DNA of 64,000 nt from Crambe crambe (GCA_963924555.1 OZ004588.1:1550001-1614000), one strand, 5' to 3'. Shown: positions 45,724-57,253, numbered from the stretch's first letter. A program made the numbers and translations. The notes: generated from the letters alone by a model not told the origin.

Positions 45724-48345
45724 GTTCCGCTGAGTCACGTCGACTGTATAACGAGGCAATGAAGCAGGGACATGTAAAGTCCCAGATCAACAAAGCCCTC
45801 CTTTATGGGGCTCCAGGAACCGGAAAATCGAGTTCGATTGACCTCTTTGTTGGTAACCCTCCAAGGCAAGCCAGAATAAGCACTCCTCTAGCTGCTCGTC
45901 CAATTACAATGATACATATGGGTGTAACCAAGAAGGAGTGGAAAAAGCTTTCCTCAAAAGAACAGAAAAAAATTCTAGCGAGGGCCATATATGCTCAGCT
46001 TCATGCCAATGACAAAGATTCTGGCGAGGATTCTGTCACTGATGAGGGATCTGGTGAGGATTCTGAATCTGGCGAAAATTTAAGTTCTGATACGACTCTT
46101 GAGCACAAAGAAGCTCATAGTAAAGAAGATAAGTCGACACGTGACGTACATCCACAAGTACACCCAGCAACTCATTCCAGTCCAACACCTGCTAGAAAAC
46201 CAAAGAAAGGTTCTCAATCAAAGGAAAAGATTTCACTGCCATCCATTAGCACACATGAGGAACTAATGGAACTATTGGACGAGATCTCCAAATCAAATGA
46301 AGCCTTACCTGTCTTCCGGAAGGTCAAATTGATCGACTCTGGTGGACAACCACAATTTCATGAGGTGTTACCTGTATTTCTTCGTCGCATGTCCCTCTAC
46401 ATATTCGTCTTCAAGCTGTCAGAAGAACTCGCCACCAAGCCCATGGTAGAGTATTTTGGGGAGGATGGGAAGCGTGTGGGGACACCTTACCGATCAGCTC
46501 AGTCCAACGAGCAGCTATTGAAGCACTGCCTTCGCACTTTGCACACCCACAGATCATCTCCCGATACTAAAGGTGAGTGCTCCAAAATCATGATCGTAGG
46601 GACCCACAGGGACGAAGAACACCTGTGCACGACCGAAACACGAGAGCAGAAGAATAAGAAGTTAGAAAAGCTGTTGCTTCCGATGTTCCGAGAGGAAGTC
46701 ATCTACTACAAACTGGCAGAAAATAAGTTAATCTTTCCAGTCAATGCCAAAAATCCTGAAGAGCTTGATAAGGATACAGCTAGAGATATCCAAAGTGTAG
46801 TCCTAACAAAGTGTATGCCTGATCCCATTGATGTGCCCCTTCAGTATTTCTCTTTGGAAATTATCCTTGAAGAAGTCAGCCTTTCTTTAGATAGAGGGAT
46901 ATTGAGCAAAGAAGAATGCCTTCGAGCAGCAGATAAGCTTTTCTTTAATGAGCATACACTGGATGCAGCTCTCCAGTTCCTAGATGAAATTTCATCGGTC
47001 TTTTATTTCCCCGAGGTTCTGGATGGTGTTGTATTCACTAACCCTCAAGTCCTCTTGGATAAGGTAACTGAGTTGGTGGAGATTACCTATTGCTTGAGAG
47101 AAAATGTTGGTTGTAAAACACTTGGTGCACTTTCTGGAGGCTGGCAGAAGTTTAAAGATCATGGCATTGTTAGCTTAGAGCTTCTGCAAGAGAAAGAGTT
47201 TGATAAGCATTATGTGCCTGATATCTTTACTCCTGTTGATCTGGTTAAGCTCTTTAGAAAGTTGCTCATCATAGCTGACTTTAGTGCTTCAGAGTACATC
47301 ATGCCTGCTCTCCTTCCTGTTCTTGAAAATAAGAAAGTTCATGATTATCGTATCACTAAAGATTCACCTGTAGCTCCTCTTGCTCTGGACTTCCCACTTG
47401 GAGGTCCTCGTCTCGGTACTTACTGCAGTCTCACTTGCTTTCTTGTCTCCAATGATAACCAGTTTCCATGTCCTTGGAAAATAGTGCTGCTTCCTCATTC
47501 CAACACTCCAGCTTGCCTGAATCGAAACTGCACCCAATTCATGGTACAAGGCTTTCCTGGCTCTGTCACTCTGATTGACACATTTTCTCATGTTGAGATC
47601 CATGTGGACACTGCCAAGAAAGTTTGTAGCAAGCTCTGCTCTTTTGTCTCTCAGGCTGTGTTTGCAGGTCTAAAGAAAGCCATGTTAGTTCTTGGGTACA
47701 ATAACTCGATCCCTTCAAAAGCACTTCTTTGTCCTTGTGGGGCTAAAGATCCCCATGTTGCCACTTTCGGGGATGGTCTCTGGATCTGCAGTCAAGATAA
47801 CAAAGTATTTGGAGATCTCACTCCTAGACACCTGCTGTGGTGTGATCAACCAGATCATTCTCCTATGAAAGGTTGGTCAAATTATATATATAAAAAAGAG
47901 GCTAATGTTACACTTATTGATCTTGTTTTATTATAACTTATTCAGCTAGTGCCTTAATTCCTTCACTGCTTTGACTTTTGATAATTTTATCTTTATCATG
48001 GAATTTGTGATTATTTCATTTGCAGGAGCTTCTGCCTCTTCAACTCCTACTATGATGGAAATCATTCGCTTCCCTTCAAAAGATTCCAAAGTGAACTTGG
48101 CTCAAGAAATCGGAACTAAGTATTTCGAATTTGGAACTTTCTTGCTTGAAGATGCCACTGGTGCTCGTATCAGTGCCTTGAAAAAAGAGTTGAGAGATAA
48201 TGCAGAAGATATCAATCGCGAAATCTTCCAAAAATGGTTGAGTGGAGATGGGAAAAAGCCTGTTTCATGGGAGACTCTAATTGCTGTACTTGAAGACATT
48301 GGATTGAGCGAACTAGCAAAATCGATAGCAGAAGTCAAACAATAA
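45724..48345 (+). CDS. Roc-COR GTPase exon plus C-terminal Death domain (ROCO family)
   Basis: Exon 45724-47871 (phase 1, acceptor CCTGTAG) and exon 48026-48345 (acceptor TTTGCAG, stop TAA). Roc domain: P-loop GAPGTGKSS (45807-45833), G3 DSGGQPQFHEVLP (from 46334), G4 GTHRDE (about 46599-46616). COR follows (LQYFSLEIILEEVSLSLDRGILSKEECLRAADKL, YFPEVLDGVVFTNPQVLLDKVTELVEI), then a conserved tail (HDYRIT...GGPRLGTYCSLTC...LIDTFSHVEIHVD...CSFVSQAVFAGLKKAMLVLGY...HVATFGDGLWIC). The last exon is a Death domain (FGTFLLEDATGARISALKKEL...REIFQKWLSGDGKKPVSWETLIAVLEDIGLSELAKSI). DAPK1 also pairs Roc-COR with a Death domain. About 77 acidic, Ser-rich residues separate G1 from G3. The donor GTTGGT after 47871 is weak; without it the frame reads to TAA at 47936. 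Function in death or immune signalling is inferred. Confidence 0.9.
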
Positions 48346-48413
48346 GCACATTATTATATCTATCTACACTTTTCATTACATTCTACTTCTATACCCGTAC
48401 TATAGCATTGTTC

Positions 48414-48419
48414 AATAAA
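48414..48419 (+). terminator. Polyadenylation signal of the Roc-COR/Death gene
   Basis: AATAAA 69 bases after the TAA stop, followed by a T-rich stretch. Confidence 0.7.
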
Positions 48420-48804
48420 ATTTTTGTTTGCGTTAAGAATAATATGAACAATAATGGTAGGTTATACAATGGTCTTTTAATTCCAGTGTCTTTCTCTCCT
48501 CCAACCATGATGGACATCCTGTATTTCCTCCTACCTCTACAAGACTCTAACTTGACTCCAGATTTATTATAGCTACCTTGAAGACAGAACTAGAGCTCAA
48601 ATCTGAATTCAACTGCCAAGTGTTGAGAAGACTGGAAGCTAATTCTTTATAATAATTTGAATTCTGATACCCAACAAAAGGCAAAACACACACACAAACA
48701 AAAAACCATTAACACAGAGCAGAGAACAACAGCAATAGCTACATTAAATACATTTACTTTTATTAAACAACAATGAGCTTGACCAAAAATAATATATAGG
48801 AAAG

Positions 48805-49030
48805 AGGACTCAGATCATCCTGAAAAGCCCCAATAACTCAATGCTTTCTTTATGTCCTCTTTGATGGAGTTAGTGGCCAAAGGATTATGTCTACCAATAA
48901 CCCAAACAGTTCCCTTCATTACATCACAATTCATTTATGTGGGTCTAGTTAGCACTCTAAAAGAATTATTGTGCACAGATCATGGAAATATAAAGAAGTC
49001 AATCACTACAGTTAATAGCACACTCTGTCT
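48805..49030. repeat. Second copy of the segment at 4741-4915
   Basis: Shares GAAAGAGGACTC and CTGAAAAGCCCCAATAACTCA followed by a related GATGGAxTTA...GGATTATGTCT stretch. Confidence 0.6.
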
Positions 49031-49712
49031 GTCTGGACCATGACTCTTTCTCCTTCTTTTGCGCATGAGCATTGTGTTTCATTTTAAGGGGGTGGGGCAG
49101 GCAGGCAGGCTGGTTGCATGGTGGGCATTATTTGCATCAGTGGATAGCACATGCATTGGAATATTCTGACCGAGGACTCTGTTTGAAGATCGACGTGGAG
49201 ATAGCTTGCCTGTCGAGTGTCTGCAGTCAGCGCCATTGAACGAGGTTTCATTCAGAGGGAAGTGTTCTGTATTAATAACTATGGCATCGGTGAAAGTACC
49301 TGCCTAGTTTTTAACAGGTAGTGAAAACTCTTGATCAGTGATATCTTCCAACTCCTCCATTGATCCACCCATCTTTAGCATAAGACATGTTTCTTGGAGT
49401 CAGGTATGATGATGTGCATTTACATTGTATTAGTATATGATGTCATATGACTGTTGGGTTGCATACACGCAGTACAGCTTGCCAATGTCTACTTATATGG
49501 TACTGTTGCCTTACTGTGACCTTAATCAAGTTGTTTAAATTTACGTGTTGGGTTTGTGATGATTAGGAAGCATCGAAGGCTCTTGGATAAAACATCAAAG
49601 TCTTAAAATATCAAATATGCCAGACATCCTTTTGTGTATAATATTAGCAATGTGTGTATTTACAGTGTACACCCTTCCTCTCCCCACCTTAGTTTTAACT
49701 GCTCGTTTACAG

Positions 49713-49775
49713 AGCGGAGTTGTAATTCCAGCATAGCTGGTCACTAGATCGTTTACTTTCAGAAAAAAGTTTCTG
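49713..49775 (+). other. Exon-like cassette B, copy 2 (stop codon)
   Basis: Acceptor TTTACAG, donor GTAGGT; reads SGVVIPA then TAG. Same position relative to cassette C as in copy 3. Confidence 0.4.
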
Positions 49776-49870
49776 GTAGGTTGGAGATATAGTGAGCCCC
49801 TTCACCCCCATTACGATATGTTGCATTTCCATGCAATCACTGGTAGTAGTAAAGCACTGATGTTTATATA

Positions 49871-50541
49871 TGTGACCGGCTCTGGGAAAACCCTCCGTCG
49901 GGTGAAAATTAAAAAATTTTTGTTATGGTAAAATTTATTATCTATGGCCCTTTGGCTCTTTATTGCGCAAATTTCAAAGCTATAGCTTTTATGACGCCTG
50001 AGGAACAGCTCTTAGAAAGATCGAGGTAGCGTCCATTAGCATTATTGTTTTTTCGAGAAAAGCTGACTAAGCAACGTGAACATTATTTCCGGACATGCCC
50101 GTGGACTAGTAAATTGACTGTGGGTGGGGTTTCGAACTGTAGTTAGTAAGAAGCTAGTTTCTTGCCTTTTGGCTCGAGAAAGGTCCAACCGAAGCTCCGA
50201 GAAGAGAAGCAAGGTACCGAAGGTAGCGCAGATAGCTTAGTAAGTTCATATTTCCCAGCGCATAAGCTGGAAAGCCTCCCTAAAGTTCAATGAATTTCAG
50301 CCTGACTAGAATCTCCGTGCACGAAGCTTCAATGGCTGACTAGCTAACTTTAGCGCTTCATTTGAAGCCTTTGTACTTGTAGTCTGAGCTCCAAACTTCA
50401 TCTGTGCTTTGTTCAAGGATCATATTTGTCATTTATGCTTAAAAAAATTTTTTGCCAAATTTTGGCACTGCCAACTAAACGTGCTCATATCTGATAATTG
50501 ATTTTTGCACCGGACGGAGGGTTTTCCCAGAGCCGGTCACA
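49871..50541. mobile_element. 671-bp MITE, 30+ bp inverted ends, TA-type target
   Basis: Ends TGTGACCGGCTCTGGGAAAA followed by CCCTCCGTC, identical in inverted orientation; the flanks are TATA on both sides. No coding capacity. It separates cassettes B and C, which lie close together in the unit at 56.7-56.9 kb. Confidence 0.8.
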
Positions 50542-50628
50542 TATACAGATAGAGCAAACACACCCCCCACCCCCTCCATACTTCTTTTTGTTCTAACTAA
50601 TCACTGTATGTTGTGTATGCAATTACAG

Positions 50629-50699
50629 AATGAGATGATGAAGTCCTCAAGGAAGAGGAGCAGTCGTAATTGTCCCTCTAAGAGACCAAACCCGTACAG
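50629..50699 (+). other. Exon-like cassette C, copy 2
   Basis: 71 nt between CAATTACAG and GTAACC. Reads NEMMKSSRKRSSRNCPSKRPNPY plus two bases (AG). The next D cassette (51059-51124) starts with C, which completes AGC and continues in frame. Confidence 0.5.
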
Positions 50700-51058
50700 G
50701 TAACCATCAATCCTTCTCATATTTGTCTGTTGGATCCTAGCAGCCCTTACTTGCTTTCACATATGATTTCCTTTTGATGTGGTTTTAAATTATATCTCAA
50801 CCACCCCAACCCTCTGCTCAAGCTTCTTTGTGATTGTATGTACTAGCATGTCATGTCCTCTATGCCTCCCTTTATAAGCTGCCAGTGCTTTATGTGGAAT
50901 TGGCTCAGAAGGTATAAATATTCCTATTGCTTAACAATAAGGTGTTGATATGCCACCTATGTGCAGTGCATCACATTTTCATAGGTACGTATAATCAGTA
51001 CATCTTCTGATTTTCCCTTCCTCCCTCTATATATTGTCCCATCACACTTTATCCCTAG

Positions 51059-51124
51059 CATGGATAGTGCTGAGAGAGAGTTCGTAGACCTGAACACCTC
51101 ATGGCCCACCACTGTCAATCTATG
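51059..51124 (+). other. Exon-like cassette D, best copy
   Basis: Acceptor CACTTTATCCCTAG, donor GTATGT. With two bases from cassette C it reads SMDSAEREFVDLNTSWPTTVNL. The pair C-D is therefore phase-compatible, as expected for real exons, but I recognise no protein family. Confidence 0.45.
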
Positions 51125-52112
51125 GTATGTTTTGAGATTGACTATTCTGTTTTCGACTTTCTGGTGTTGAGACCCTTTACCCATTTTTGATATTGTGAAC
51201 CTTCTCTTGCTTAATGGTAGCATAATTGCAAACCACCAAATTGTCCATCCACATGGAAATCTGTGCATCATAATTATGACTTTAGCTTCTCCAGGTTGGA
51301 AAAACTTGCACCTCTGTACTGACATCAGTGTCACATTGATTAATCCCTCTCTCCCTTGATAGGGTTCTTGTACCATATGAATGTCTGGGATCCTACCCAC
51401 ATGCAAATTCAACTCCCTTCACCCCTTAGATACGAGTTGCATGCATGAAGGAAGGACACGGTATTGTCAGTACATCTTCTAGTTGCCCCTCCCCTATATA
51501 TTGTCCCATCTCTGTCAGTAGTGGGGTGAATACAAGTTGCTTGCATGAAGGAAGGTTTCTCTTTGATTGGTATAATTGATACATCTTCTAATTCCCCCTC
51601 CTCCCCCCCCCCTATACATGTCCCTAGCATGGAAGATGCTGATGGAGTTAGTAGATGTGAACACCTCATGTCCCACCACTGTCATTCTATTCTGTACTTA
51701 TGACTTTCTAATGTTGAGACCCTTTACCCAGCTAATGTGTATAGAGTGGCAGTACAGGAACTTGACTTTGAGTGTTGAGGTGTCTCTCCCGGTGGGGGCG
51801 AGAGGGGCTAGAGACCCCACTTTTTAGCTGGTGGGGGGGACAACTCATCGAGTAGTCATCGATGTGCAATTTTGAGCCCCCCCCCCCCCCCCCCCACTTT
51901 TTTAGGTCCTCAGCCACCCCTGTCTCCAGAGAGGTTGTAGCACTTTCAGTCGATTATTCCTTTCTGTTTCATAATGGCTCCCTTTCTATTATCCAGCCAG
52001 TATGTTTTTTAGCTGAGAATGAATTTATTATGCATGTTTCAACTAACCTTAATTAAACCCAGAAAGTGCTGAAGTCACGGGAATGTAGAAGCTTGAGTAT
52101 TAGATGCTCTGT

Positions 52113-52143
<31 letters not shown>
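52113..52143. repeat. Poly-C run
   Basis: About 28 C in a row. Similar homopolymer runs at about 51878, 57224 and 58725 in this field; all produce spurious proline-rich frames. Confidence 0.9.
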
Positions 52144-52666
52144 AGATCAGGTTTTACTCTGGGGCTATCACATGTTTAACACACACACAACACTCTATAC
52201 TATAGGGTTTCATACGAATCTTCCAATAAGGGGGGAACCACTTGAAGCCCCTCTCCCTTCAAAATAATTAGTAGGAAAGCCATTAAGAGACCAACTCTAT
52301 TTAAAGGCTACATTTTCCACTGTATAGCTACATGAATTCTTATCACCACATCATCTCAAGAGAGAATGCAAGTATCAGACATCATGCAATAAGCTTCAGT
52401 CCCAAGTTGTACATATCAATGGGGCATACAGACAATACACTTATTAACCCTTTGCTTGGTAAAGTCTTGATGAAGTAGTTTGAAGTACATATGGTGGGCA
52501 TTATTATGTGACAGTATCAGGTACGTAGAAATCCTTAAATAATAATGAAACTGTCACAAGCTTTTAAGGTATTATTTGTGGTGTGAAAGACCATCAATCC
52601 CTTACTTGGTCACTTTCCTTCCACTTGTGATTTTTTTTTGATATTTTTTCTTGAGCATTGATATTG

Positions 52667-52669
<3 letters not shown>

Positions 52670-52713
<44 letters not shown>
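52670..52713. repeat. (CT)n microsatellite
   Basis: Pure CT repeat of about 21 units, corresponding in context to the CT run at 23008-23071. Confidence 0.95.
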
Positions 52714-52715
<2 letters not shown>

Positions 52716-53524
52716 CTCTTTGTAGTCGTAATGAACTATATATGTACCAACATGTGGAATCATGTCCTCTATGCCTCTTTTCCAGCTTATGCCAACTTTA
52801 TGTCCCAGTCAGAGGTACATATAATCAATACGTCTTCTGATTGCCCCTCCCTCCCCCTATAATGCTGTCCCATCTCACTTTATCCCCTGCATGCATGTAT
52901 AGTGCCTATGCAGAGTTTGTAGACCTGAGCACCTCATGGCTGGCCGGCCCACCCCTGTCATCTGGATGACTATATTCTGCACTTGTGACCTTCTAAAGTT
53001 TGCCCACTAGAGCCTAACTTGCTAAGGAAATGGAGTGGCGTATCCTCATAATAGCACTTTCAGTCAATATGAGTTTCTGTTTCAATATGAATCCCTTTCT
53101 ATTGTCTTGTATCAAACCATATTAGTTGAGCCTGCTATTCCATAGAAGACTGCAAACTGAATAAAGTGTGTGATATTATCTGATAAGCAACTCTGAGACG
53201 TTTCATTTTTCAGTAAAATTGTATGCTCTCATATAATAATTATAGAACCTTCCTCCATTTAAAGATCAAACATGTGTGTTAGTGAACTGGAAGTAGTTAG
53301 AATCTCTTCCAGAATTGTATGCTCAGCTGGTCACTACACTGTTTAAAAAAGTTTTAAAGTCTGGGGGTTGAGATAACATGGGAAATCCCCCTCCCCCTCA
53401 ACACAAAACATGCACATAATGTGTTGCTGCAATCACTAGTAGTTGATAATTCAATTTTTTGGCCAAAAACACCCCCACCCACATTTTTTTCATTGTTCTA
53501 ACTAATCACTGTATGTTGTGTATG

Positions 53525-53595
53525 AATGAGATGATGAAGTCCTCAAGGAAGAGGAGCAGTCGCAATCGTCCCTCTAAAAGACCAAACCCTTGCAG
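53525..53595 (+). other. Exon-like cassette C, copy 3 (acceptor lost)
   Basis: Reads NEMMKSSRKRSSRNRPSKRPNPC. The CAATTACAG acceptor present in the other copies is deleted, but the GTAACC donor is kept. This copy could no longer splice normally. Confidence 0.45.
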
Positions 53596-53838
53596 GTAAC
53601 CATCGATCCTTCTCACCTTATGATTCTTGTACTGTGTTTCTTTAAGGTCCATAAAAGAAATTCCTTTTTGATGTGGTTTTTGTGATTCAAGCCTACTTGT
53701 GGTTGTATGTACTAGCATGTGGAATCATGCTCTTATCCTGCTCCCCTTTAGAAGGTGCCAGTACATTATGTTTTCTATGGCTCAAAAGATATCAATGTGC
53801 CACCTTTTTCCATGCTAAACAAAGTGTTGATATGCCAC

Positions 53839-55086
53839 GGGTGTATCCATTCACTGGAATTGAACACTGGACTGGAATACTGAAATGACCTCTGACCTCA
53901 ACTATTCTTGCAGAGAAGCTCAAAAGTCATCTCTTGCAGTTAAAATCATCTGTTTTGTAGAGAAACTTCAATATAATACTGTGCAAGCTCCTCATGAGCA
54001 GCCTTGCAAAGTAGCAAGCTTTAGTAATAGAACCTTTTTTGCTTTGTTGTTCTTGTTTGGAGTGAAAGTAGCTAGCTACACAGCTGGTCCCCAAACCCAT
54101 ACTCAATGCCGTGCAATGCATAGCAGAAATGCTATGCTGACTTACATTTCCAAGAAATCCTTGCACTTTGACCCAAGATTTGCTAAATCAGCAACTGCTA
54201 GCTTTGTGAGGAATTGCTTTATTTTAGAGGAAATTCAATGCACAAAGTTTAGAAGTTGAAGTAGCTAGACAAATACAGAACTGCTATTATTTATGCACAA
54301 AAAGCTAACAAAAATTGATTAAAGTTGAAGTCCAAACAGAGTAGACAAATAGTTCTTGTTAACAGAAGTAAGTCTTTCATTGGTTTACAGTGGTAGTTAC
54401 CATACTTTGCCTGAGACTGTCCACTCGGAGATATAAACTCATGCCAGTCTTTATGCTTTATACACAAGTCTGTAGGTGGCTGTGATGACCTTGTTCTTAC
54501 AACCAAATCAAGAGCTGATATTTCCAGCAATAAAGCAAAGGGAGAAAGGCTGATGTGGAGTTTGAACCATTGGGGAAGGATACTGTGACATAGGCTGATA
54601 CTGAGGCTGAAGGGTCTATAAGGGGAATTGTAACCCATCCCCCACCCTGGATAGTAAGACTGGTATGTCTGCTGGGTCTCACAAAAAGGAAAACTGGCTG
54701 CACTGTTATACTTGTGTCACATATTACACTGCGCTTGTTTTTTTTTGTAAACCACTCAATAAATCCTTCCAGATCAGCAGAACTTGATACAGAGTGATTA
54801 CGCCAAGAAACAATTAGAGCATCAAACTTCATCTGGAAGTCATCATCATCTGTAGCATCAACTACCAACTCTGCTACCGAATACATCATTGATAATCTTT
54901 TGGTGGCCTAAGCACACTATGACCAAACCTATGCTATGGGAAGAACAGCTAGCTGTACTCTGCCCTAGGCTGCTCATGTAGGCGGTTGAGGTACTGAAAG
55001 CTAGTAATAGTTGAGGTCAGAGGTCATTCCAATATTCCAGTCCAGTGTTCCAGTCCAGTGTTCCATTCCAGTGAATGGATACACCC
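53839..55086. mobile_element. Mutator-like element with 9-bp target duplication and transposase remnant
   Basis: Inverted ends GGGTGTATCCATTCACTGGA, pairing for over 60 bases through CACTGGACTGGAATA and GACCTCTGACCTCAACTATT. ATATGCCAC flanks both ends exactly (53830-53838, 55087-55095). The uninterrupted related sequence at about 21520-21530 reads GATATGCCACCC. Contains a minus-strand transposase-associated remnant at its right half. The 9-bp duplication and long inverted ends fit Mutator-like elements. Confidence 0.85.
54291..54889 (-). pseudogene. Transposase-associated C-terminal fragment of the Mutator-like element
   Basis: Minus strand. 54889-54720 reads VAELVVDATDDDDFQMKFDALIVSWRNHS...GFIEWFTKKNKRSVI, which resembles the segment after a MULE transposase domain. 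Further on, in other frames, come HQPFSLCFIAGNISS, F-G-C, and K-x-W-Q-like pieces that resemble a C-terminal module (HPFxLxFIxGNIxxCxGC) common beside such transposases in marine invertebrates. Several frame breaks and stops make it non-functional. Assignment rests on memory of the pattern and on the element's 9-bp target duplication. Confidence 0.5.
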
Positions 55087-55847
55087 ATATGCCACCCTCC
55101 CGTGCTGTCCTTTATATTCAGTCTCAATACATTTCCTACTAACTCCTTCATATCCACCAACATCCTGTTGTCACATAATTATGTTAATATCCCATGCAGG
55201 AGAAATGCTACTGTGTCAGGGCTCACAATAACAGTCAGTCACAGGACATTTGTCCAGTCATTTTCTGCCTTTGTCTGACCAATTTTTCTATTATAGTAAA
55301 ACTGCTATTAGATAATCATGTGTGGACAATAATGTAGTGTTACTGTGAGTCCTGTTGTGTGTGTGTCCTACTAGTTGTCCAACTGTCACTTGCACTTATA
55401 ATAACACCAACCATTTCAGAGAATTACTTTACTATATCTTGTTGAATTAGTGGTTCTGTTAGTCTGCCAGTGAGTTGTGTGCATTCCACTTAAGGGCCTT
55501 CAATTAGAAGTACTGTCCTGGCTCTGTTCCTCTGACATAATGTAATTGGTCTATTCTGGTGAGATTCATCATATCAATGGGGAGACCTAAACCTATGGGG
55601 TGTCCCTGTAATTAGTCCATCAATGACCTTTTGACCTTTCCAATGTACATAGGAGAGGGAACAGAAGTGGACGTCATCGATGTATTCTCACCAGAGTCTC
55701 AGAAACACTTCTGCCAGCCCGTACAGTGATGACTACAGGGGCACACCCACTTATGTCTCACCTTTCATCTTTTAAAAATGTACCATCTTTAATTCTATTA
55801 TGTGTACATATTATTATGTGTGTATGTTGGGTTGAGAGAGTTCAGTA

Positions 55848-55999
55848 CAGTGGATTGCAGGTTGCTTGACACTAGTACGTCAGCCACCGAGGTCACATGG
55901 ACCAATCAGATTTGCAGGCAATGATGTCAGCATGAATCTGATTGGTCCATGTGACCTTGCTGGCTGAAGTACTAGTGTCAAGCAACCTGCAATCCACTG
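55848..55999. mobile_element. 152-bp MITE, 65-bp arms, TA target
   Basis: CAGTGGATTGCAGGTTGCTT in inverted orientation at both ends, arms of about 65 bases, flanked by TA on both sides. No coding capacity. Confidence 0.8.
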
Positions 56000-56039
56000 T
56001 ATCATTGTTGGTCATGTGATCAGTTGTATCATCATTCTT

Positions 56040-56316
56040 GATAATATCCTCCGTTAATCAATTTTGCGCATGGGCATTGTGATTTTAGGGGGTGGGGCAG
56101 GCTGGTTGCATAGTGGGCATTATTTGCATCAGTGATAGCACATGCATTGAATGTTCTGACCGAGAGATCTGTTTGAAGATCGAGATGGAGACAGCTTGCT
56201 TGTTGAGTCACTCAGAGTGTCTGCAATCGGCGCCGTTGAACGAGGTTTCATTCATTCAGATGGAAGTGTTCTGCATTAATAACTGGCATCTGTGTAAGTA
56301 CCTGCAGCCTTTGGAC
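56040..56316 (+). other. Start of a repeat-field gene-like unit
   Basis: A GC-richer leader (GGGGGTGGGGCAGG, CGGCGCCGTTGAACGAGG) shared with 49087-49300 and partly with 18336. The frame reads METACLLSHSECLQSAPLNEVSFIQMEVFCINNWHL up to a GTAAGT at 56294. It may be promoter plus first exon of the cassette gene; it does not join cassette B in frame. Confidence 0.35.
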
Positions 56317-56363
56317 TAGTCTCGCTAGCCAGCCGCAAAAAATACGTCTGGCGCGCGAGACTA
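56317..56363. mobile_element. 47-bp micro-transposon with exact 9-bp target duplication
   Basis: Ends TAGTCTCGCTAGCCAG and, inverted, TAGTCTCGCGCGCCAG. CCTTTGGAC lies on both sides (56308-56316, 56364-56372). Same TAG...CTA outer bases, size and duplication length as the 48-bp palindrome at 20726. Confidence 0.8.
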
Positions 56364-56745
56364 CCTTTGGACATTTAGGTTTAACAAATCTTGAATCAGT
56401 GATAGCGTCCAACTTGTAAAGATCATCATCCCCATCTTTAGAAAAAGACATGTTTTCTTGGAGTCAGATATGATGATGTGCATTTACATTATATGCATAA
56501 ACCCCTTGCTTGCCAATGTCTACTCATATGGTACTGTTGCTTACTCAGTATGATGTGACCTTAATCAAGTTGTTTAAATTATGTGCTGGGTTCATGGATT
56601 TATGGACACATCGAAGGCTGGCTTTGATAAATCATCAAATATGCCAGACATCCTTTTGTGTATAATTTACAGTGTACACCCTTCCTCTCCACTTCACTTA
56701 TTTACACTTCCACACCTTTGTTTCAACTGCTGCTTTGTTTTACAG

Positions 56746-56799
56746 AGTGGAGTTGTGCTTCCAGCACAACTGGTCATACTTTCAGAAAATAGTTATCTG
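56746..56799 (+). other. Exon-like cassette B, copy 3
   Basis: Acceptor GTTTTACAG, donor GTAGGT, 54 nt, reads SGVVLPAQLVILSENSYL without stop; joins cassette C (56864) in phase 0. Confidence 0.45.
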
Positions 56800-56863
56800 G
56801 TAGGTTGGAGATATATTTCTTTTCGTTCTAACTAATCACTGTATGTTGTGTATGAAATTACAG

Positions 56864-56934
56864 AATGAGATGATTAAATCCTCAAGGAAGAGGAGCAGTC
56901 GTAGCCGTCCCTCTAAGAGACCAGACCCTTACAG
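56864..56934 (+). other. Exon-like cassette C, copy 4
   Basis: 71 nt between AAATTACAG and GTAACC; reads NEMIKSSRKRSSRSRPSKRPDPY. The most intact B-C pair in the window; spacing between them is only 64 bp. Confidence 0.5.
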
Positions 56935-57220
56935 GTAACCATCAATCCTTTTCAATAGTGTCTGTTTCATCCAAGCAGCCCTTCCTTTCACATGTGATTT
57001 CTTTTTGATGTGGTTTTAAGACATTGTTATTGTATATCAACCACCTTCCTCCCCTTTCCATTTGCTCTTTGTGATTGTGTGTACTAGCATGTGTGTGAAT
57101 TCATGTCCTCTGTCTTTGTCTCTCCTTTAGAAGGTGCCAGTGCTTTATGTCACTTTTTCATGCTTAACAATAAGGTGCCACCTATGTGCAGTGCATCCCA
57201 GTTTCATAGGTAGTATGTCT

Positions 57221-57253
<33 letters not shown>

